Source of the DNA: Paraliobacillus sp. PM-2
GTDB lineage: Bacteria > Bacillota > Bacilli > Bacillales > Amphibacillaceae
Reading direction: 5' to 3'
NCBI RefSeq assembly: GCF_001368815.1
Contig: NZ_CTEI01000002.1
Location: 186,001-250,000 of the forward strand
Length of the DNA: 64,000 nucleotides
How positions within the stretch are numbered: position 1 is the stretch's first letter; every line of letters starts with the position of its first letter. The position numbers were made by a program, and so were the translations under genes. The notes under the pieces are model-generated. The model searched no databases and was not told the DNA's origin. It saw only the letters and a program-made list of their open reading frames with translations. Of this stretch, positions 27,033-36,625 are shown piece by piece.

Positions 27033-28031
27033 TTACCCTTTATCAGGTTCAATCATATCAGCGAATAGTCCATATACAAAAGCATGTGCATCAAACATTT
27101 CTAAATCTGTTACCTTTTCACCTAAACCAACAAACTTAACTGGAATATTTAATTCTTTTCTAATAGCAAGTACAATTCCGCCTTTTGCAGTTCCATCTAA
27201 TTTTGTTAAAACAATTCCTGTAACATCTGTTGCTTCAGAAAATGTTTTAGCTTGACTTAAAGCATTTTGACCTGTTGTTGCGTCTAAGACCAATAGTACT
27301 TCATGAGGAGCACCAGGAATCTCTCGCTCAATTACTCGTTTTACTTTTGATAACTCATTCATTAGATTCACTTTGTTTTGCAAGCGACCAGCTGTATCAC
27401 AAAGTAAAACATCTGCATGTCTCGATTTTGCGGCCTGTACACCATCATATATAACCGCCGCAGGGTCACTTCCTGCACGATGCTTAATCACTTCTACACC
27501 GACTCTTTCTCCCCACACTTCTAGCTGTTCGATGGCACCAGCACGAAAGGTATCACCCGCAACAAGCACTACTTTTTTTCCTTGTTCAGTTAACTGATGT
27601 GCTAATTTCCCAATCGAGGTCGTTTTACCTACACCATTTACCCCTACAAACAAGAATACAGATAAATCATTCTCTTTAAGCCTCAAATTTGCCTTAGTTA
27701 GGTCGTCATCACCAGCATAAATTTCAACGAGCTTTTCTGAGATAACATCTTTTACTTTTTCTGTATCCTTCATGTTTTGTCGTTTAACTTCCATTTTTAA
27801 TTCATCAATTAAATCCATCACTGTGGTTACACCAACATCTGCTTGGATTAAAATTTCTTCTAGATCCTCAAAAAAGTCTTCATCAACTTTACGATATCGC
27901 GCTACCAAGTTATTGATTTTACTTGAAAATGTATCTCTAGTCTTAGTTAAACCTGATTTATATTTGTCAGATACTTCATGTTTTTCTTCAGAACCTGAAA
28001 ATTTTTCTTTTAACTTTTTGAAAAAACTCAT
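27033..28031 (-). CDS. ftsY: Signal recognition particle receptor FtsY
   Basis: Membrane-associated SRP receptor GTPase. The 332 residues have a short charged N-terminus (no long acidic A domain, as usual in Firmicutes), the N domain and a G domain with GVNGVGKTTSIGKLA, DTAGRLQNK, TKLDGTAKGG and GLGEKVTDLEMFD. AAAGGAAG precedes the ATG. It is 24 bases after smc and probably cotranscribed with it. Confidence 0.98.
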   Translation of the reverse strand: MSFFKKLKEKFSGSEEKHEVSDKYKSGLTKTRDTFSSKINNLVARYRKVDEDFFEDLEEILIQADVGVTTVMDLIDELKMEVKRQNMKDTEKVKDVISEKLVEIYAGDDDLTKANLRLKENDLSVFLFVGVNGVGKTTSIGKLAHQLTEQGKKVVLVAGDTFRAGAIEQLEVWGERVGVEVIKHRAGSDPAAVIYDGVQAAKSRHADVLLCDTAGRLQNKVNLMNELSKVKRVIEREIPGAPHEVLLVLDATTGQNALSQAKTFSEATDVTGIVLTKLDGTAKGGIVLAIRKELNIPVKFVGLGEKVTDLEMFDAHAFVYGLFADMIEPDKG

Positions 28032-28055
28032 TCACATTACTTCCTTTCTAGCTAA

Positions 28056-31000
28056 TTATACAGTTGTGTTCATCATTTCGTTTGTCTCTTCTAATTTCAC
28101 AGAAACTAGTCTAGATACACCAGACTCCTGCATCGTTACACCATATAGCACATCTGCTTCTTCCATTGTTCCTTTTCTATGTGTGATGACAATAAATTGC
28201 GTATTATTACTATATTCTTGTAAATATCTAGCAAACCGCTGGACATTGGCATCATCTAATGCAGCTTCTACCTCATCTAACACACAGAATGGTACAGGAC
28301 GAACGCGTAAAATAGCAAATAACAATGCGATCGCCGTTAAAGCACGCTCACCACCAGATAATAAAGCTAACTGTTGTGCTTTCTTGCCAGGTGGTTGTGC
28401 TTTTATTTCAACACCTGTTTCTAATAAATCATTCGGATCCGTTAATTGTAATGCAGCATGTCCCCCGCCAAATAGCTGTTGAAACACATATGAGAATTCT
28501 TCTTTAATTTGCATAAAAGTATCTTCAAATCGACGTTGCATTTCTTCATCCATCTCTGCAATCACCGTATAAAGTGTATCTTTTGCTTCGTTTAGATCGG
28601 CTTGTTGTTCTGTTAAAAACTGATAACGTTCTTCAATTCGTTCATATTCTTCGATTGCACCAATATTTACTGTGCCTAACTCCTCAATAGAACGTTTTAG
28701 TAACTTCACTTCACGACCAGCCTCTTCTATATCATTCGCCTTCGGATAAGTCTCTCGGGCTTTTTCAAAAGTTATGATATACTCTGTTTGTAAATGATTG
28801 ATTTTATTTTCTAATTCAACATCTAACCGGTTTGCTTTCACTTCATTTGTTTGAATTTTTTCGACAATAGCTTGTTTTTGATTTTGCATCGTTTTGATTT
28901 CTCTTTCAGCGTCCTCAATTGCTTGTGTCTTTTCCAACCTTTGCTGTCGATATTGCTGTATTTTTTTCGTTGTTTCTTGTTTTTCCTGTTCTTTTTTCCA
29001 TACACTTTCTTCAATTTCCTGCTGCTGTCGATTACTATTTTGAAAAGCCATTAATTCTTGTAGTTGTTTTTCTGTATCTTTTTTCGATTGCTTTAGTTCT
29101 TCCAGACTATTCATTAAGTTTGTTACTTTTTCTTTTTGGTGGTGTACATTTCGGTCTTGCTCTGCTAATTTTATTCGAAGCTGATGCATATTGTTTTGCA
29201 ATGCTTGATAATTCACTTGATGCTCATTTTTGGTATTCGTTAATTCCTCTATTCGATGTTGTGCATTTGCTAATCTCTGCTCCATTTGATCTAATTTATC
29301 TTGAACAGCTTTCTTTTGTTGCTTTAAGCGATGAAACTCTTGATCCAACTGTTGTTTCTCTTGGTCATAAATACCTAAATTATCATGAATATGACGGAGT
29401 TGAACTTTTTTCTCTGTATATTGGGCTTGTAAATCATTTTCATGTTTTTGTAATGTTTGAATTGTTTCTCGGACTTCCTCTAATGCAGCCTCTTTACTTT
29501 CTAATCGGTGTTTTTTCTCTGCTACTTTTTGTTCAAACTGTAATGTTTGTTCATGAGATTTCGTGATTTTCTCACTAACTTCTTGTAGGTCTTTTTCTCT
29601 TGTGAAAAGGGATTGATTATTATTTTTTCTTGCACCGCCAGACATCGAACCTCCAGGATTAACAACATCACCATCCAGTGTAACAATACGAAAACGCCGT
29701 CCAGATAGTTTGGCAAGCTCATTTGCATCTTTTAATGTCTGTGCAAAGATAGTATTTCCTAATAAATTGTGTATCACTGCATGATGCTTTTGATCATATT
29801 GAATCAAATTTGCTGCAACATCTACAAACCCTGAATGATTGCTTAGCTGTCCTAACAATGAAGATGGGATTACCTTTGGTCGCATTGTTTGTACTGGTAA
29901 AAATGTAGCTCTTCCATTGTTCGATTGTTTTAACCACTGAATTGCTTGCCGCGCACACTTTTCATCATTTACTACGATATGTTGTGATTGCGCCCCTAAT
30001 GCAGTTTCCATAGCAACTAAATATTCTTTTGGTATATCAATAAGTTCAAGTACAGCACCATGAATACCGTTTAATTGGCCGTCTTCTCTCGCTTTCAAAA
30101 CAGCTTTTACACCTTGAAAATACCCTTGAAAATCTTCTTTCATATCGGTTAACATTTCTTGTTTAGACTTTAATTTCTCTATATATTGATAGCCCTGAAT
30201 TAATTTATCCTGTGATGCTTGATAGTCCGTTTTGCTCTGTTGGATATCCGCTTTAATGGATTGAACTTGTTGTTGTTGTTCCTTTATTTGTATATTATAA
30301 TTGTCAAGTTCAGTTTTTAATTCATTTAATTCTACTGTTGATTTGTCCCTTTTTGTTAACTGATCGTCAAATTTGTCCATGTGGTTTTTTTGTTTTAACT
30401 CGATTTGTTCAAGTTGTTGTGTAATGGATTGTTTCTCATTACGTTTAGCAGCCTGTTTGTTTAAACCATCAATGTATTCTGCTTTTAATTCTTCTATTTT
30501 ATCCTCTATATTTTCTTCCGCATCAGTCAATTGTTCTTGTATGTTGTGTATTTTTTGTTGAATGCTATCGCGCGTTTCAATCAATTGTGTTAATTGACTT
30601 TCTTCCTTAGCATATTGATCCGAAGACGTATCTATTTTTGATTGAAGTGTTTCTAAGTTAGATGATAGCTGTGATTTATTTTGTTCATAATGACGAGAGC
30701 GTTCCTGGATTAACTTCTTGTTACCTTGTAAATTTTCTAACTCTTGTGTTAATTCCAATAAAAAATCTTGTAACTCTTGAATCGTTTGATCCAGTCTTTG
30801 CATATCTTGTCGTTCTTTTTCAACAGACGCCTCATTTTGCTGAATAGTCGTAGTCTTTTCTATTTCTTCATTTTTTTGCTGCTCAACCGTTTTTAAATAT
30901 TCTTTCCAATCTCTATGTAATTGTTCGATCTCAGCAATTAATAAAGAAATTTCTTTCCCTGTTAATATTTCTTTTTTGTCTAGATATTCTTTTGCGACTG

Positions 31001-31628
31001 ATGCTTGCAGTTTTAAAGGATCTAATTGTCCTTCTATTTCATAAATAATATCTTCTACTCGATTTAAATTTTCTTGTGTTTCTGCTAGCTTATATTCTGC
31101 TTTTTTCTTTCGATTTTTATATTTTAGAACACCTGCCGCCTCTTCAAAGATGGTTCGACGCTCTTCTGCTTTTGAACTTAGAATTTCTTCGACTTTTCCT
31201 TGACTAATGATAGAAAACGCTTCTCTTCCAAGCCCAGAGTCCATGAATAAATCAATAATATCTTTCAAACGGCAAGTTTGTTTGTTAAGTAAAAACTCAC
31301 TTTCACCAGAACGATATACGCGTCGTGTTACACTTACTTCTTCATAATCAATCGGAAGTGTTTGATCCTGATTGTCTAAGACAAGGGTTACCTCTGCAAC
31401 ATTGAGGGGTTTTCTCGAATCACTGCCCTGGAAAATAATATCTTCCATTTTGGTACCTCTTAACGACCTAGCTGATTGCTCACCTAACACCCAACGGATT
31501 GCATCAGTAATATTACTTTTCCCACTACCATTTGGTCCAACAACCGCTGTTACTCCAGGTACAAAATCAACCGATATTCGTTCAGCGAAAGATTTAAAAC
31601 CAACAGATTCAATTTTTTTTAGGAACAT
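28056..31628 (-). CDS. smc: Chromosome segregation protein SMC
   Basis: Condensin ATPase that organises and segregates the chromosome with ScpA/ScpB. The 1190 residues comprise an N-terminal Walker A GPNGSGKS (31-38), two long antiparallel coiled coils flanking a hinge (around 510-640), and the C-terminal signature LSGGERALTAIALLFA and Walker B FCVLDEVEAALDD. The ATG at 31628 has AGGAG seven bases upstream; the ATG two codons earlier overlaps that site. Unlike B. subtilis, smc does not directly follow rnc: a plus-strand gene lies between them, so smc needs its own promoter (weak candidates only). Confidence 0.98.
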   Translation of the reverse strand: MFLKKIESVGFKSFAERISVDFVPGVTAVVGPNGSGKSNITDAIRWVLGEQSARSLRGTKMEDIIFQGSDSRKPLNVAEVTLVLDNQDQTLPIDYEEVSVTRRVYRSGESEFLLNKQTCRLKDIIDLFMDSGLGREAFSIISQGKVEEILSSKAEERRTIFEEAAGVLKYKNRKKKAEYKLAETQENLNRVEDIIYEIEGQLDPLKLQASVAKEYLDKKEILTGKEISLLIAEIEQLHRDWKEYLKTVEQQKNEEIEKTTTIQQNEASVEKERQDMQRLDQTIQELQDFLLELTQELENLQGNKKLIQERSRHYEQNKSQLSSNLETLQSKIDTSSDQYAKEESQLTQLIETRDSIQQKIHNIQEQLTDAEENIEDKIEELKAEYIDGLNKQAAKRNEKQSITQQLEQIELKQKNHMDKFDDQLTKRDKSTVELNELKTELDNYNIQIKEQQQQVQSIKADIQQSKTDYQASQDKLIQGYQYIEKLKSKQEMLTDMKEDFQGYFQGVKAVLKAREDGQLNGIHGAVLELIDIPKEYLVAMETALGAQSQHIVVNDEKCARQAIQWLKQSNNGRATFLPVQTMRPKVIPSSLLGQLSNHSGFVDVAANLIQYDQKHHAVIHNLLGNTIFAQTLKDANELAKLSGRRFRIVTLDGDVVNPGGSMSGGARKNNNQSLFTREKDLQEVSEKITKSHEQTLQFEQKVAEKKHRLESKEAALEEVRETIQTLQKHENDLQAQYTEKKVQLRHIHDNLGIYDQEKQQLDQEFHRLKQQKKAVQDKLDQMEQRLANAQHRIEELTNTKNEHQVNYQALQNNMHQLRIKLAEQDRNVHHQKEKVTNLMNSLEELKQSKKDTEKQLQELMAFQNSNRQQQEIEESVWKKEQEKQETTKKIQQYRQQRLEKTQAIEDAEREIKTMQNQKQAIVEKIQTNEVKANRLDVELENKINHLQTEYIITFEKARETYPKANDIEEAGREVKLLKRSIEELGTVNIGAIEEYERIEERYQFLTEQQADLNEAKDTLYTVIAEMDEEMQRRFEDTFMQIKEEFSYVFQQLFGGGHAALQLTDPNDLLETGVEIKAQPPGKKAQQLALLSGGERALTAIALLFAILRVRPVPFCVLDEVEAALDDANVQRFARYLQEYSNNTQFIVITHRKGTMEEADVLYGVTMQESGVSRLVSVKLEETNEMMNTTV

Positions 31629-31815
31629 ATGCATTCTCCTATTTAGCCTAACAAATTAATTAACTATTTTTAATTGATGTTTTCTTTTCAACCAATTTAT
31701 TTTATCATAAAGATGAAAGAGTTAGAAGGTTAGATTGTTATACAGCGTACTCATAATGATCAAATTGGTTAGTTACATTCTAAATTCTAGAAAGATAATA
31801 AAGAGGTGAATATAA

Positions 31816-32040
31816 ATGAGTCAGTTAAACGAAGCAACAAAAGAAAATTTAGCATACTTACTTGAAGAGATTGCAAAGAAGTTACAAGTGGTAAACCAAT
31901 CCATTATGGATCCCGAAGATTATGATCTAAAAAAATACGATCAATTGAAACTACTTTATGATGTTCTACAGCAAAAAGAACAACTAAGCGTTTCAGAAAC
32001 ACAAGCATTTGTACAAGAATTAGCAACTATAAGAAAATAA
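31816..32040 (+). CDS. DUF1128/UPF0435 family protein
   Basis: A 74-residue acidic helical protein (TKENLAYLLEEIAKKLQVVN at residues 8-27). It resembles the UPF0435/DUF1128 family (B. subtilis YfkK and relatives), whose function is unknown. AGAGGTGA lies at proper spacing before the ATG. It is the only plus-strand gene in a long minus-strand stretch, placed between rnc and smc, which are normally adjacent. Its codon use looks like its neighbours, so a rearrangement within the genome is as likely as transfer. Confidence 0.82.
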   Translation: MSQLNEATKENLAYLLEEIAKKLQVVNQSIMDPEDYDLKKYDQLKLLYDVLQQKEQLSVSETQAFVQELATIRK

Positions 32041-32130
32041 ATGCATTTTTATAGTTAGAAGCAGATTGTAACTTAACTATATCTTCCTCTTCATAACAAA
32101 TTCTATTATACATGTCGTATTAGGATAAAT

Positions 32131-32183
32131 GATTGTTGGCTTGTTTTTACGAATGAAAAACTCATAAAAACGAGCCAACCATC
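32131..32183. terminator. Long hairpin between convergent DUF1128 gene and rnc
   Basis: Arms 32131-32149 and 32165-32183 pair over 19 positions with one mismatch and one wobble when read on the plus strand. It sits in the 170-base convergent gap, 90 bases after the DUF1128 gene and 28 after rnc. There is no external T run on either side, so termination is inferred from position and stem strength. Confidence 0.55.
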
Positions 32184-32210
32184 ACATTATAATACATAGA
32201 TAGCTAAGCT

Positions 32211-32891
32211 CTATTTATAATAATCTAATGCTTTCTTTGCAGCTCGTTGCTCCGCTTCCTTCTTCGTTCGACCTTTTCCTTCTCCATTTACTTCTCCATT
32301 TATTTTTACTTGTGCAACAAATTCCCGGTCGTGCGCTGGTCCATTTTCTTCTACAATTTCGTATATTATTTCTGCTGTTCTTTTTTGTTGAATTAATTCT
32401 TGTAGTTGACTTTTATAATCCATTCCATGAAAAAAAGCACCTTGATTAATTTTTGGATATACATAAGCTTCTAAGAAATATATAACCTCTTGAAAGCCTT
32501 GATCTAAATACAGGGCTCCAATAAAGGCTTCAAAAACATCAGCTAATAAAGCTGGACGATGTCGTCCTCCTGTTCGCTCTTCACCCTTCCCTAATAATAC
32601 AAATTGGTGAAAAGACAATTCTTTTGCAAAATCAACTAATGCAGGCTCGCAAACAATTGCCGCCCTTAGCTTAGTTAAATCCCCTTCAGCCATATTTGGA
32701 TAGGTGCGATATAAATATTGTGAAATACCTAACTCCAAAACGGCATCTCCTAAAAACTCCAGCCGTTCGTTATCACTTAATGGTTGCTTTTTATTTTCAT
32801 TTACAAAAGAAGAATGAGTGAATGCTTGCCTTAATAATTCCTCTTTAGAGAACTGAATATTTATCTGATTTTGTAATGGTTGAAAATCCAT
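32211..32891 (-). CDS. rnc: Ribonuclease III
   Basis: Double-strand-specific endoribonuclease processing rRNA and other structured RNAs. The 226 residues have the catalytic signature [13 protein letters not shown] (near 41-53), the second acidic cluster [15 protein letters not shown], and a C-terminal dsRNA-binding domain ([12 protein letters not shown] ... [17 protein letters not shown]). The ATG at 32891 has GGAG six bases upstream; a GTG at 32903 is possible. A hairpin lies between acpP and rnc, about 40 bases ahead of the start. Confidence 0.97.
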   Translation of the reverse strand: MDFQPLQNQINIQFSKEELLRQAFTHSSFVNENKKQPLSDNERLEFLGDAVLELGISQYLYRTYPNMAEGDLTKLRAAIVCEPALVDFAKELSFHQFVLLGKGEERTGGRHRPALLADVFEAFIGALYLDQGFQEVIYFLEAYVYPKINQGAFFHGMDYKSQLQELIQQKRTAEIIYEIVEENGPAHDREFVAQVKINGEVNGEGKGRTKKEAEQRAAKKALDYYK

Positions 32892-32931
32892 AAACCTCTC
32901 CACCTTGACAGATATTTTTTGTGAATGTGGT

Positions 32932-32967
32932 AAAAGTCTCGCTGAAAAGCGAGACTTTTTTATTTTT
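32932..32967. terminator. Hairpin between acpP and rnc
   Basis: Perfect 12-bp stem AAAAGTCTCGCT/AGCGAGACTTTT with a 4-base loop. On the minus strand it follows acpP by 23 bases and has only the four T residues paired in the stem; on the plus strand it is followed by TTTTTTATTTTT, a textbook terminator for antisense transcription from the left. It probably attenuates acpP-to-rnc readthrough. Confidence 0.7.
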
Positions 32968-32982
32968 ACAATATTGTTTTGT

Positions 32983-33216
32983 TTACGATTGGCTATCTAT
33001 GTAATTCACAGCGTCACCAACTGTTGCTATTTTTTCTGCATCTTCATCAGCAATTTCCATATCGAACTCATCTTCTAATTCCATAACAAGTTCAACTACA
33101 TCTAATGAATCAGCTTCTAAATCATCTTTAAAAGAGGCTTCCATTGTTACTTTCTCCTCTTCTACATCTAAACGATCTACTACAAGTTTCTTCACGCGAT
33201 CAAATGTTTCTGCCAT
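32983..33216 (-). CDS. acpP: Acyl carrier protein
   Basis: Carries growing acyl chains on a 4'-phosphopantetheine attached to the Ser of [11 protein letters not shown] (near residue 37). The product has 77 residues, acidic and all-helical, the same length as B. subtilis AcpA. The ATG at 33216 follows GGGGGTGA; the frame is open to 33237. Last gene of the fapR-plsX-fabD-fabG-acpP operon. Confidence 0.98.
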   Translation of the reverse strand: MAETFDRVKKLVVDRLDVEEEKVTMEASFKDDLEADSLDVVELVMELEDEFDMEIADEDAEKIATVGDAVNYIDSQS

Positions 33217-33259
33217 CTTGCTGTCACCCCCTTTCAATGTCGATATAATAAGTGCATAC

Positions 33260-34000
33260 CTACATTACCATACCACCATCAACTTGTATAGTTTGGCCTG
33301 TAATATAAGACGCATCATCAGATGCTAGAAAACGAACAACATGCGCTACATCTTCAGCTTTACCTAAACGCGCCAACGGAATAAGATCTGACATCGCTTC
33401 ACGTTGTTCTTCTGTTAACTGGTCTGTCATATCTGTTTCAATGAATCCAGGTGCTACAGCATTTACTAAGATATTTCTACCAGCAAATTCTTTTGCTGCC
33501 GTTTTTGTCATACCAATTACACCAGCTTTTGCAGCCACGTAATTGGCTTGTCCAGCATTTCCACTAATACCAACAACCGACGCAACATTAATAATCCGAC
33601 CACTTCGCTGCTTCATCATTTGTCTTGTCACAGCTTTTGTAGATAAGAAGACTCCCTTTAGATTAGTTTGAATGACATCATCAAATTCTGATTCCTTCAT
33701 CCGCATCATCAAATTATCTTTGGTGATTCCTGCATTATTTACTAAAATATCAAGACGACCGAACGTAGATACTGTTTCTTTAATCATTTGTTTCACTTCT
33801 TCTTCTACACTAACGTTCGCCTGGATTTTTATTGCCTTGGAACCCATTTTTTCAATTTCATCGACGACTTCTTGTGCCTTCGCTTCATTCCCTGCAAAAT
33901 TAACAACAACAGCAGCTCCATTGCGTGCAAATTCAAGTGCAATTGCTCGACCAATACCTCGGGAACCACCTGTCACAAGCGCAACTTTTTCTTCAAACAT
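33260..34000 (-). CDS. fabG: 3-oxoacyl-[acyl-carrier-protein] reductase FabG
   Basis: NADPH-dependent reductase of the fatty-acid elongation cycle. It is a 246-residue short-chain dehydrogenase: [13 protein letters not shown] (nucleotide loop, near 10-22), NNAG, catalytic Ser in NVASVVG, and YVAAK (YxxxK). Its ATG overlaps the last base of fabD, with GGAGG just upstream, so the two are coupled. Confidence 0.97.
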   Translation of the reverse strand: MFEEKVALVTGGSRGIGRAIALEFARNGAAVVVNFAGNEAKAQEVVDEIEKMGSKAIKIQANVSVEEEVKQMIKETVSTFGRLDILVNNAGITKDNLMMRMKESEFDDVIQTNLKGVFLSTKAVTRQMMKQRSGRIINVASVVGISGNAGQANYVAAKAGVIGMTKTAAKEFAGRNILVNAVAPGFIETDMTDQLTEEQREAMSDLIPLARLGKAEDVAHVVRFLASDDASYITGQTIQVDGGMVM

Positions 34001-34947
34001 TATTTTTCCTCCTTATACCACTCTACAAAATCAGCCAATGATTCTGAATCTTGCACTGTAAAAGTTTTCATACGGCGATTAATTTTTTTAACTAAACCTG
34101 TTAGAACCTTACCACTTCCGACTTCCACAATTGCATCTACATCAGATTCAATTATGTCACGAATAATTTCTTCAAATCGGACAGTAGAAAACAATTGTTC
34201 AACTAATCGTTGTTTGATTTCTGTATGCTTTGTTACTTTTTCAGCAGTTACATTTGCATAAGCAGGTAATGTAATGTCATTAATGGTGATATCCTCAAGT
34301 GAACTTGCAAAGGATTCAGCAGCTGGCTTCATAAGAGATGAATGAAACGGACCGCTAACACTCAATGATAAGACACGTTTTGCTCCTGCTTCTTTTAATC
34401 TTGTTATTGCCAAATCAATTGCATGGTTATCACCTGAGATAACAATTTGACCAGGACAATTTAGATTAGCAATTTCAATTACCTCATCTGTTTCTTGTGC
34501 AATGATATCTAATTCAGATTGGAGCTGATTCTGTTCTAAACCAAGAACGGCAGCCATAGCACCTTTACCTTTTGGATAAGCTTGTTCCATTAATTTACCT
34601 CTCGTTTGAACTAAAGGTAAAGCATCTTCAAATGAAATTGCTCCTGCTGCTACAAGGGCGCTATACTCTCCTAAACTATGCCCTGCTACTACAGACGGAA
34701 TGATTCCTTCTTCTTCTAATTGTTTCGTAATAGCACAACTAGTTAATAAAAGAGCTGGTTGTGCATGTTCTGTTTGTGTTAATGTTTCTTTCGGACCCTC
34801 AAACATTAGCTTTGTTAGATTTATATCAAGCAAAGAGTCAGCTTGTTCAAACATAGATTGGACAAGTGGCGAATCATGATAGAGTGTCTCTCCCATACCT
34901 ACTTGCTGTGATCCTTGCCCTGGGTATACAAAAGCAACTTTTTTCAT
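34000..34947 (-). CDS. fabD: Malonyl-CoA:ACP transacylase FabD
   Basis: Loads malonate from CoA onto ACP. The 315 residues contain [12 protein letters not shown] at the N-terminus, the active-site motif [10 protein letters not shown] (Ser near residue 90), the Arg in TRGKLMEQ and the catalytic His in SGPFHSSLM (near 201). GAGGAGG precedes the ATG; it starts two bases after the plsX stop (TAA-gap). Confidence 0.97.
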   Translation of the reverse strand: MKKVAFVYPGQGSQQVGMGETLYHDSPLVQSMFEQADSLLDINLTKLMFEGPKETLTQTEHAQPALLLTSCAITKQLEEEGIIPSVVAGHSLGEYSALVAAGAISFEDALPLVQTRGKLMEQAYPKGKGAMAAVLGLEQNQLQSELDIIAQETDEVIEIANLNCPGQIVISGDNHAIDLAITRLKEAGAKRVLSLSVSGPFHSSLMKPAAESFASSLEDITINDITLPAYANVTAEKVTKHTEIKQRLVEQLFSTVRFEEIIRDIIESDVDAIVEVGSGKVLTGLVKKINRRMKTFTVQDSESLADFVEWYKEEK

Positions 34948-34948
34948 A

Positions 34949-35953
34949 TTATTCCTCCTCTAGCGTTGTTTCCATTGTAGCAACTGTTTTCTCTATTGTT
35001 TCTGTTACATTGTTTTCTACCATATAACATGCTTGTTTAATTGCACTATAAATAGCTCTTTCATCTGAAGAACCGTGAGCTTTAATTACTGGCGCAGAAA
35101 GACCAAACAATCCAGCTCCACCATATTCGGCATAATCCAGTTGATTCTTTATTGCTCTTAAATGATCTTTCATCAACATCGCAGCAAGCTTTGTTTTTAA
35201 ATTTGAAAAAAATGACTGTTTTAACATGGAAAATAAACTCAATGCCGTACCTTCAATCGACTTCAATGCGACGTTTCCACTAAACCCATCTGTGACAATA
35301 ACATCTGCTTTTCCGTCTAACAACTCTCTTGCTTCGATATTGCCAACAAAATTGATTGGCGCTTCTTTCAACAAAGTAAAAGCCTTCTTTGTTAATTCAT
35401 TTCCTTTACCATCTTCTGCACCAACATTTAATAATCCCACTTTTGGGGAGGTAATCCCTCTTACTTTTTCCACATAAACGCTACCCATTATTGCATACTG
35501 TAGTAAATGCTTCGGTTTAGCATCCACATTTGCACCAACATCTAATAGCACAAAACCTTTTTTATCCATTGTTGGTAATGTCGGTGACAGTGCTGGCCTT
35601 TCAATTCCCTTTATTCTTCCTACATGAAATAAACCAGCACTCATTAATGCACCAGTATTTCCAGCAGAAATACAAGCATCTGCTCTTTTTTCTTTCACTT
35701 CATTTGCCATCAGTACAAGTGAAGCATCCTTCTTTCTTCTTACTGCGCGTACTGGTTCGTCTTCACTCGTGATAACAGTTTCTGTATGTATAATTGATAT
35801 CTGTTCAGTTGTTGATAACAAAGGCTTTATTTTATTTTCATCACCAATTAAGACAATTTCTAAATCATTCAAATCTTTAACAGCTCTCATTGCACCTTCA
35901 ACAATTGCTTTTGGTGCATGATCTCCACCCATAGCGTCAATTGCTAACTTCAT
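34949..35953 (-). CDS. plsX: Phosphate acyltransferase PlsX
   Basis: Converts acyl-ACP to acyl-phosphate, the first step of glycerolipid synthesis in Gram-positives, used by PlsY. The 334 residues begin [20 protein letters not shown] and include [12 protein letters not shown] and [13 protein letters not shown] chose the ATG at 35953 (AGGAG nine bases upstream, family start); the frame is open to 36028 inside fapR. It overlaps fapR by 17 bases. Confidence 0.97.
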   Translation of the reverse strand: MKLAIDAMGGDHAPKAIVEGAMRAVKDLNDLEIVLIGDENKIKPLLSTTEQISIIHTETVITSEDEPVRAVRRKKDASLVLMANEVKEKRADACISAGNTGALMSAGLFHVGRIKGIERPALSPTLPTMDKKGFVLLDVGANVDAKPKHLLQYAIMGSVYVEKVRGITSPKVGLLNVGAEDGKGNELTKKAFTLLKEAPINFVGNIEARELLDGKADVIVTDGFSGNVALKSIEGTALSLFSMLKQSFFSNLKTKLAAMLMKDHLRAIKNQLDYAEYGGAGLFGLSAPVIKAHGSSDERAIYSAIKQACYMVENNVTETIEKTVATMETTLEEE

Positions 35954-36533
35954 TTCGATCTTCTCCTTTTTGTTCGTTTGACCGATACATATCAAAAACG
36001 CCTGAAAAAACCACTTCATTTTCGACATAACTATTCACTTCTACTTTGGTTCTCATATTTCTTGCTGAAGATGAAATCACATTTGCTTTTGCAACGACGC
36101 GCTCTCCCTGCTTTACTTGTCTGGTGAAATTAATATCAGCTTTTATCGTTAATGCTAGCTCATCGTTAATAACAGCTACAGCTAGTGAATTTGCTTGTGC
36201 GAATAAATGATGTCCACGAGCAATATAATTACGTGAAAAAACATGTTCTGCACCAATGTCTAATATAGAAATTGCTCGTTCATCTAATTCTAAATCAATT
36301 ACCTCACCTATTACCTCATCTATGGGTAAGGCTTTAACGGTTTCGTTCCATTGGTCGGTAGCTACCGATTTAATTCGTTCTCTAAGTTCAGGAATAGATA
36401 ACTCCATTCTGTCTAGTCGAATCGTTTGAATGCTCACATGAAACTGATTAGCCAATGCTTCATCTGTAATAAACGGCATTTCTTCTATTGTCTGACGAAG
36501 TTTTTCTTGTCTTTGTTTTTTTGGTAACTTCAT
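35937..36533 (-). CDS. fapR: Fatty-acid and phospholipid synthesis repressor FapR
   Basis: Represses lipid-synthesis genes until malonyl-CoA binds. The 198-residue protein has an N-terminal DeoR-like helix-turn-helix ([20 protein letters not shown], near 21-40), a linker helix ([10 protein letters not shown]) and a C-terminal hot-dog domain that binds malonyl-CoA ([20 protein letters not shown]). It heads the operon with plsX and is autoregulated, judging from the operator upstream. Confidence 0.96.
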   Translation of the reverse strand: MKLPKKQRQEKLRQTIEEMPFITDEALANQFHVSIQTIRLDRMELSIPELRERIKSVATDQWNETVKALPIDEVIGEVIDLELDERAISILDIGAEHVFSRNYIARGHHLFAQANSLAVAVINDELALTIKADINFTRQVKQGERVVAKANVISSSARNMRTKVEVNSYVENEVVFSGVFDMYRSNEQKGEDRNEVSN

Positions 36534-36547
36534 TATTTCACCATCCT

Positions 36548-36566
36548 AATAGGCACCTGGCCTATT
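36548..36566 (-). repeat. 7-bp inverted repeat in the fapR leader
   Basis: Arms AATAGGC/GCCTATT around a 5-base centre, two bases downstream (in transcription) of the FapR operator and upstream of the fapR Shine-Dalgarno sequence. It could be a second protein site or an mRNA hairpin; there is no T run. Confidence 0.6.
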
Positions 36567-36567
36567 T

Positions 36568-36584
36568 TTATGACTAGGTACTAA
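36568..36584 (-). promoter_or_regulatory. FapR operator
   Basis: Minus strand TTAGTACCTAGTCATAA agrees with the FapR consensus (TTAGTACCTRRTMYTAA type) at nearly every position. It spans the predicted transcription start, just downstream of the -10, as in the B. subtilis fapR promoter. Confidence 0.85.
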
Positions 36585-36588
36585 TAGT

Positions 36589-36617
36589 AATATATAATAC
36601 CTATGGAATTCTTGCAA
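36589..36617 (-). promoter_or_regulatory. SigA-type promoter of the fapR operon
   Basis: Minus strand: -35 TTGCAA, 17-base spacer, -10 TATATT, with the start near 36582, inside the FapR operator. It begins right after the recG stop region. Confidence 0.75.
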
Positions 36618-36625
36618 GTCCTTTA

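Noticed and set aside
27772-29566. Long plus-strand open frames (215-236 codons) across the 3' half of smc and ftsY
   Set aside because: They are antisense to coiled-coil coding sequence, have no ribosome binding site and give low-complexity hydrophobic translations typical of reversed Glu/Lys/Gln codons.
31629-31815. Promoters for smc and the divergent DUF1128 gene
   Set aside because: Candidates such as TTGAAA-17-AATAGT are too weak to list as features.
33672-34261. Plus-strand frames opposite fabG/fabD
   Set aside because: Lie wholly within highly conserved minus-strand enzymes; translations are Ser/Phe-rich shadows.
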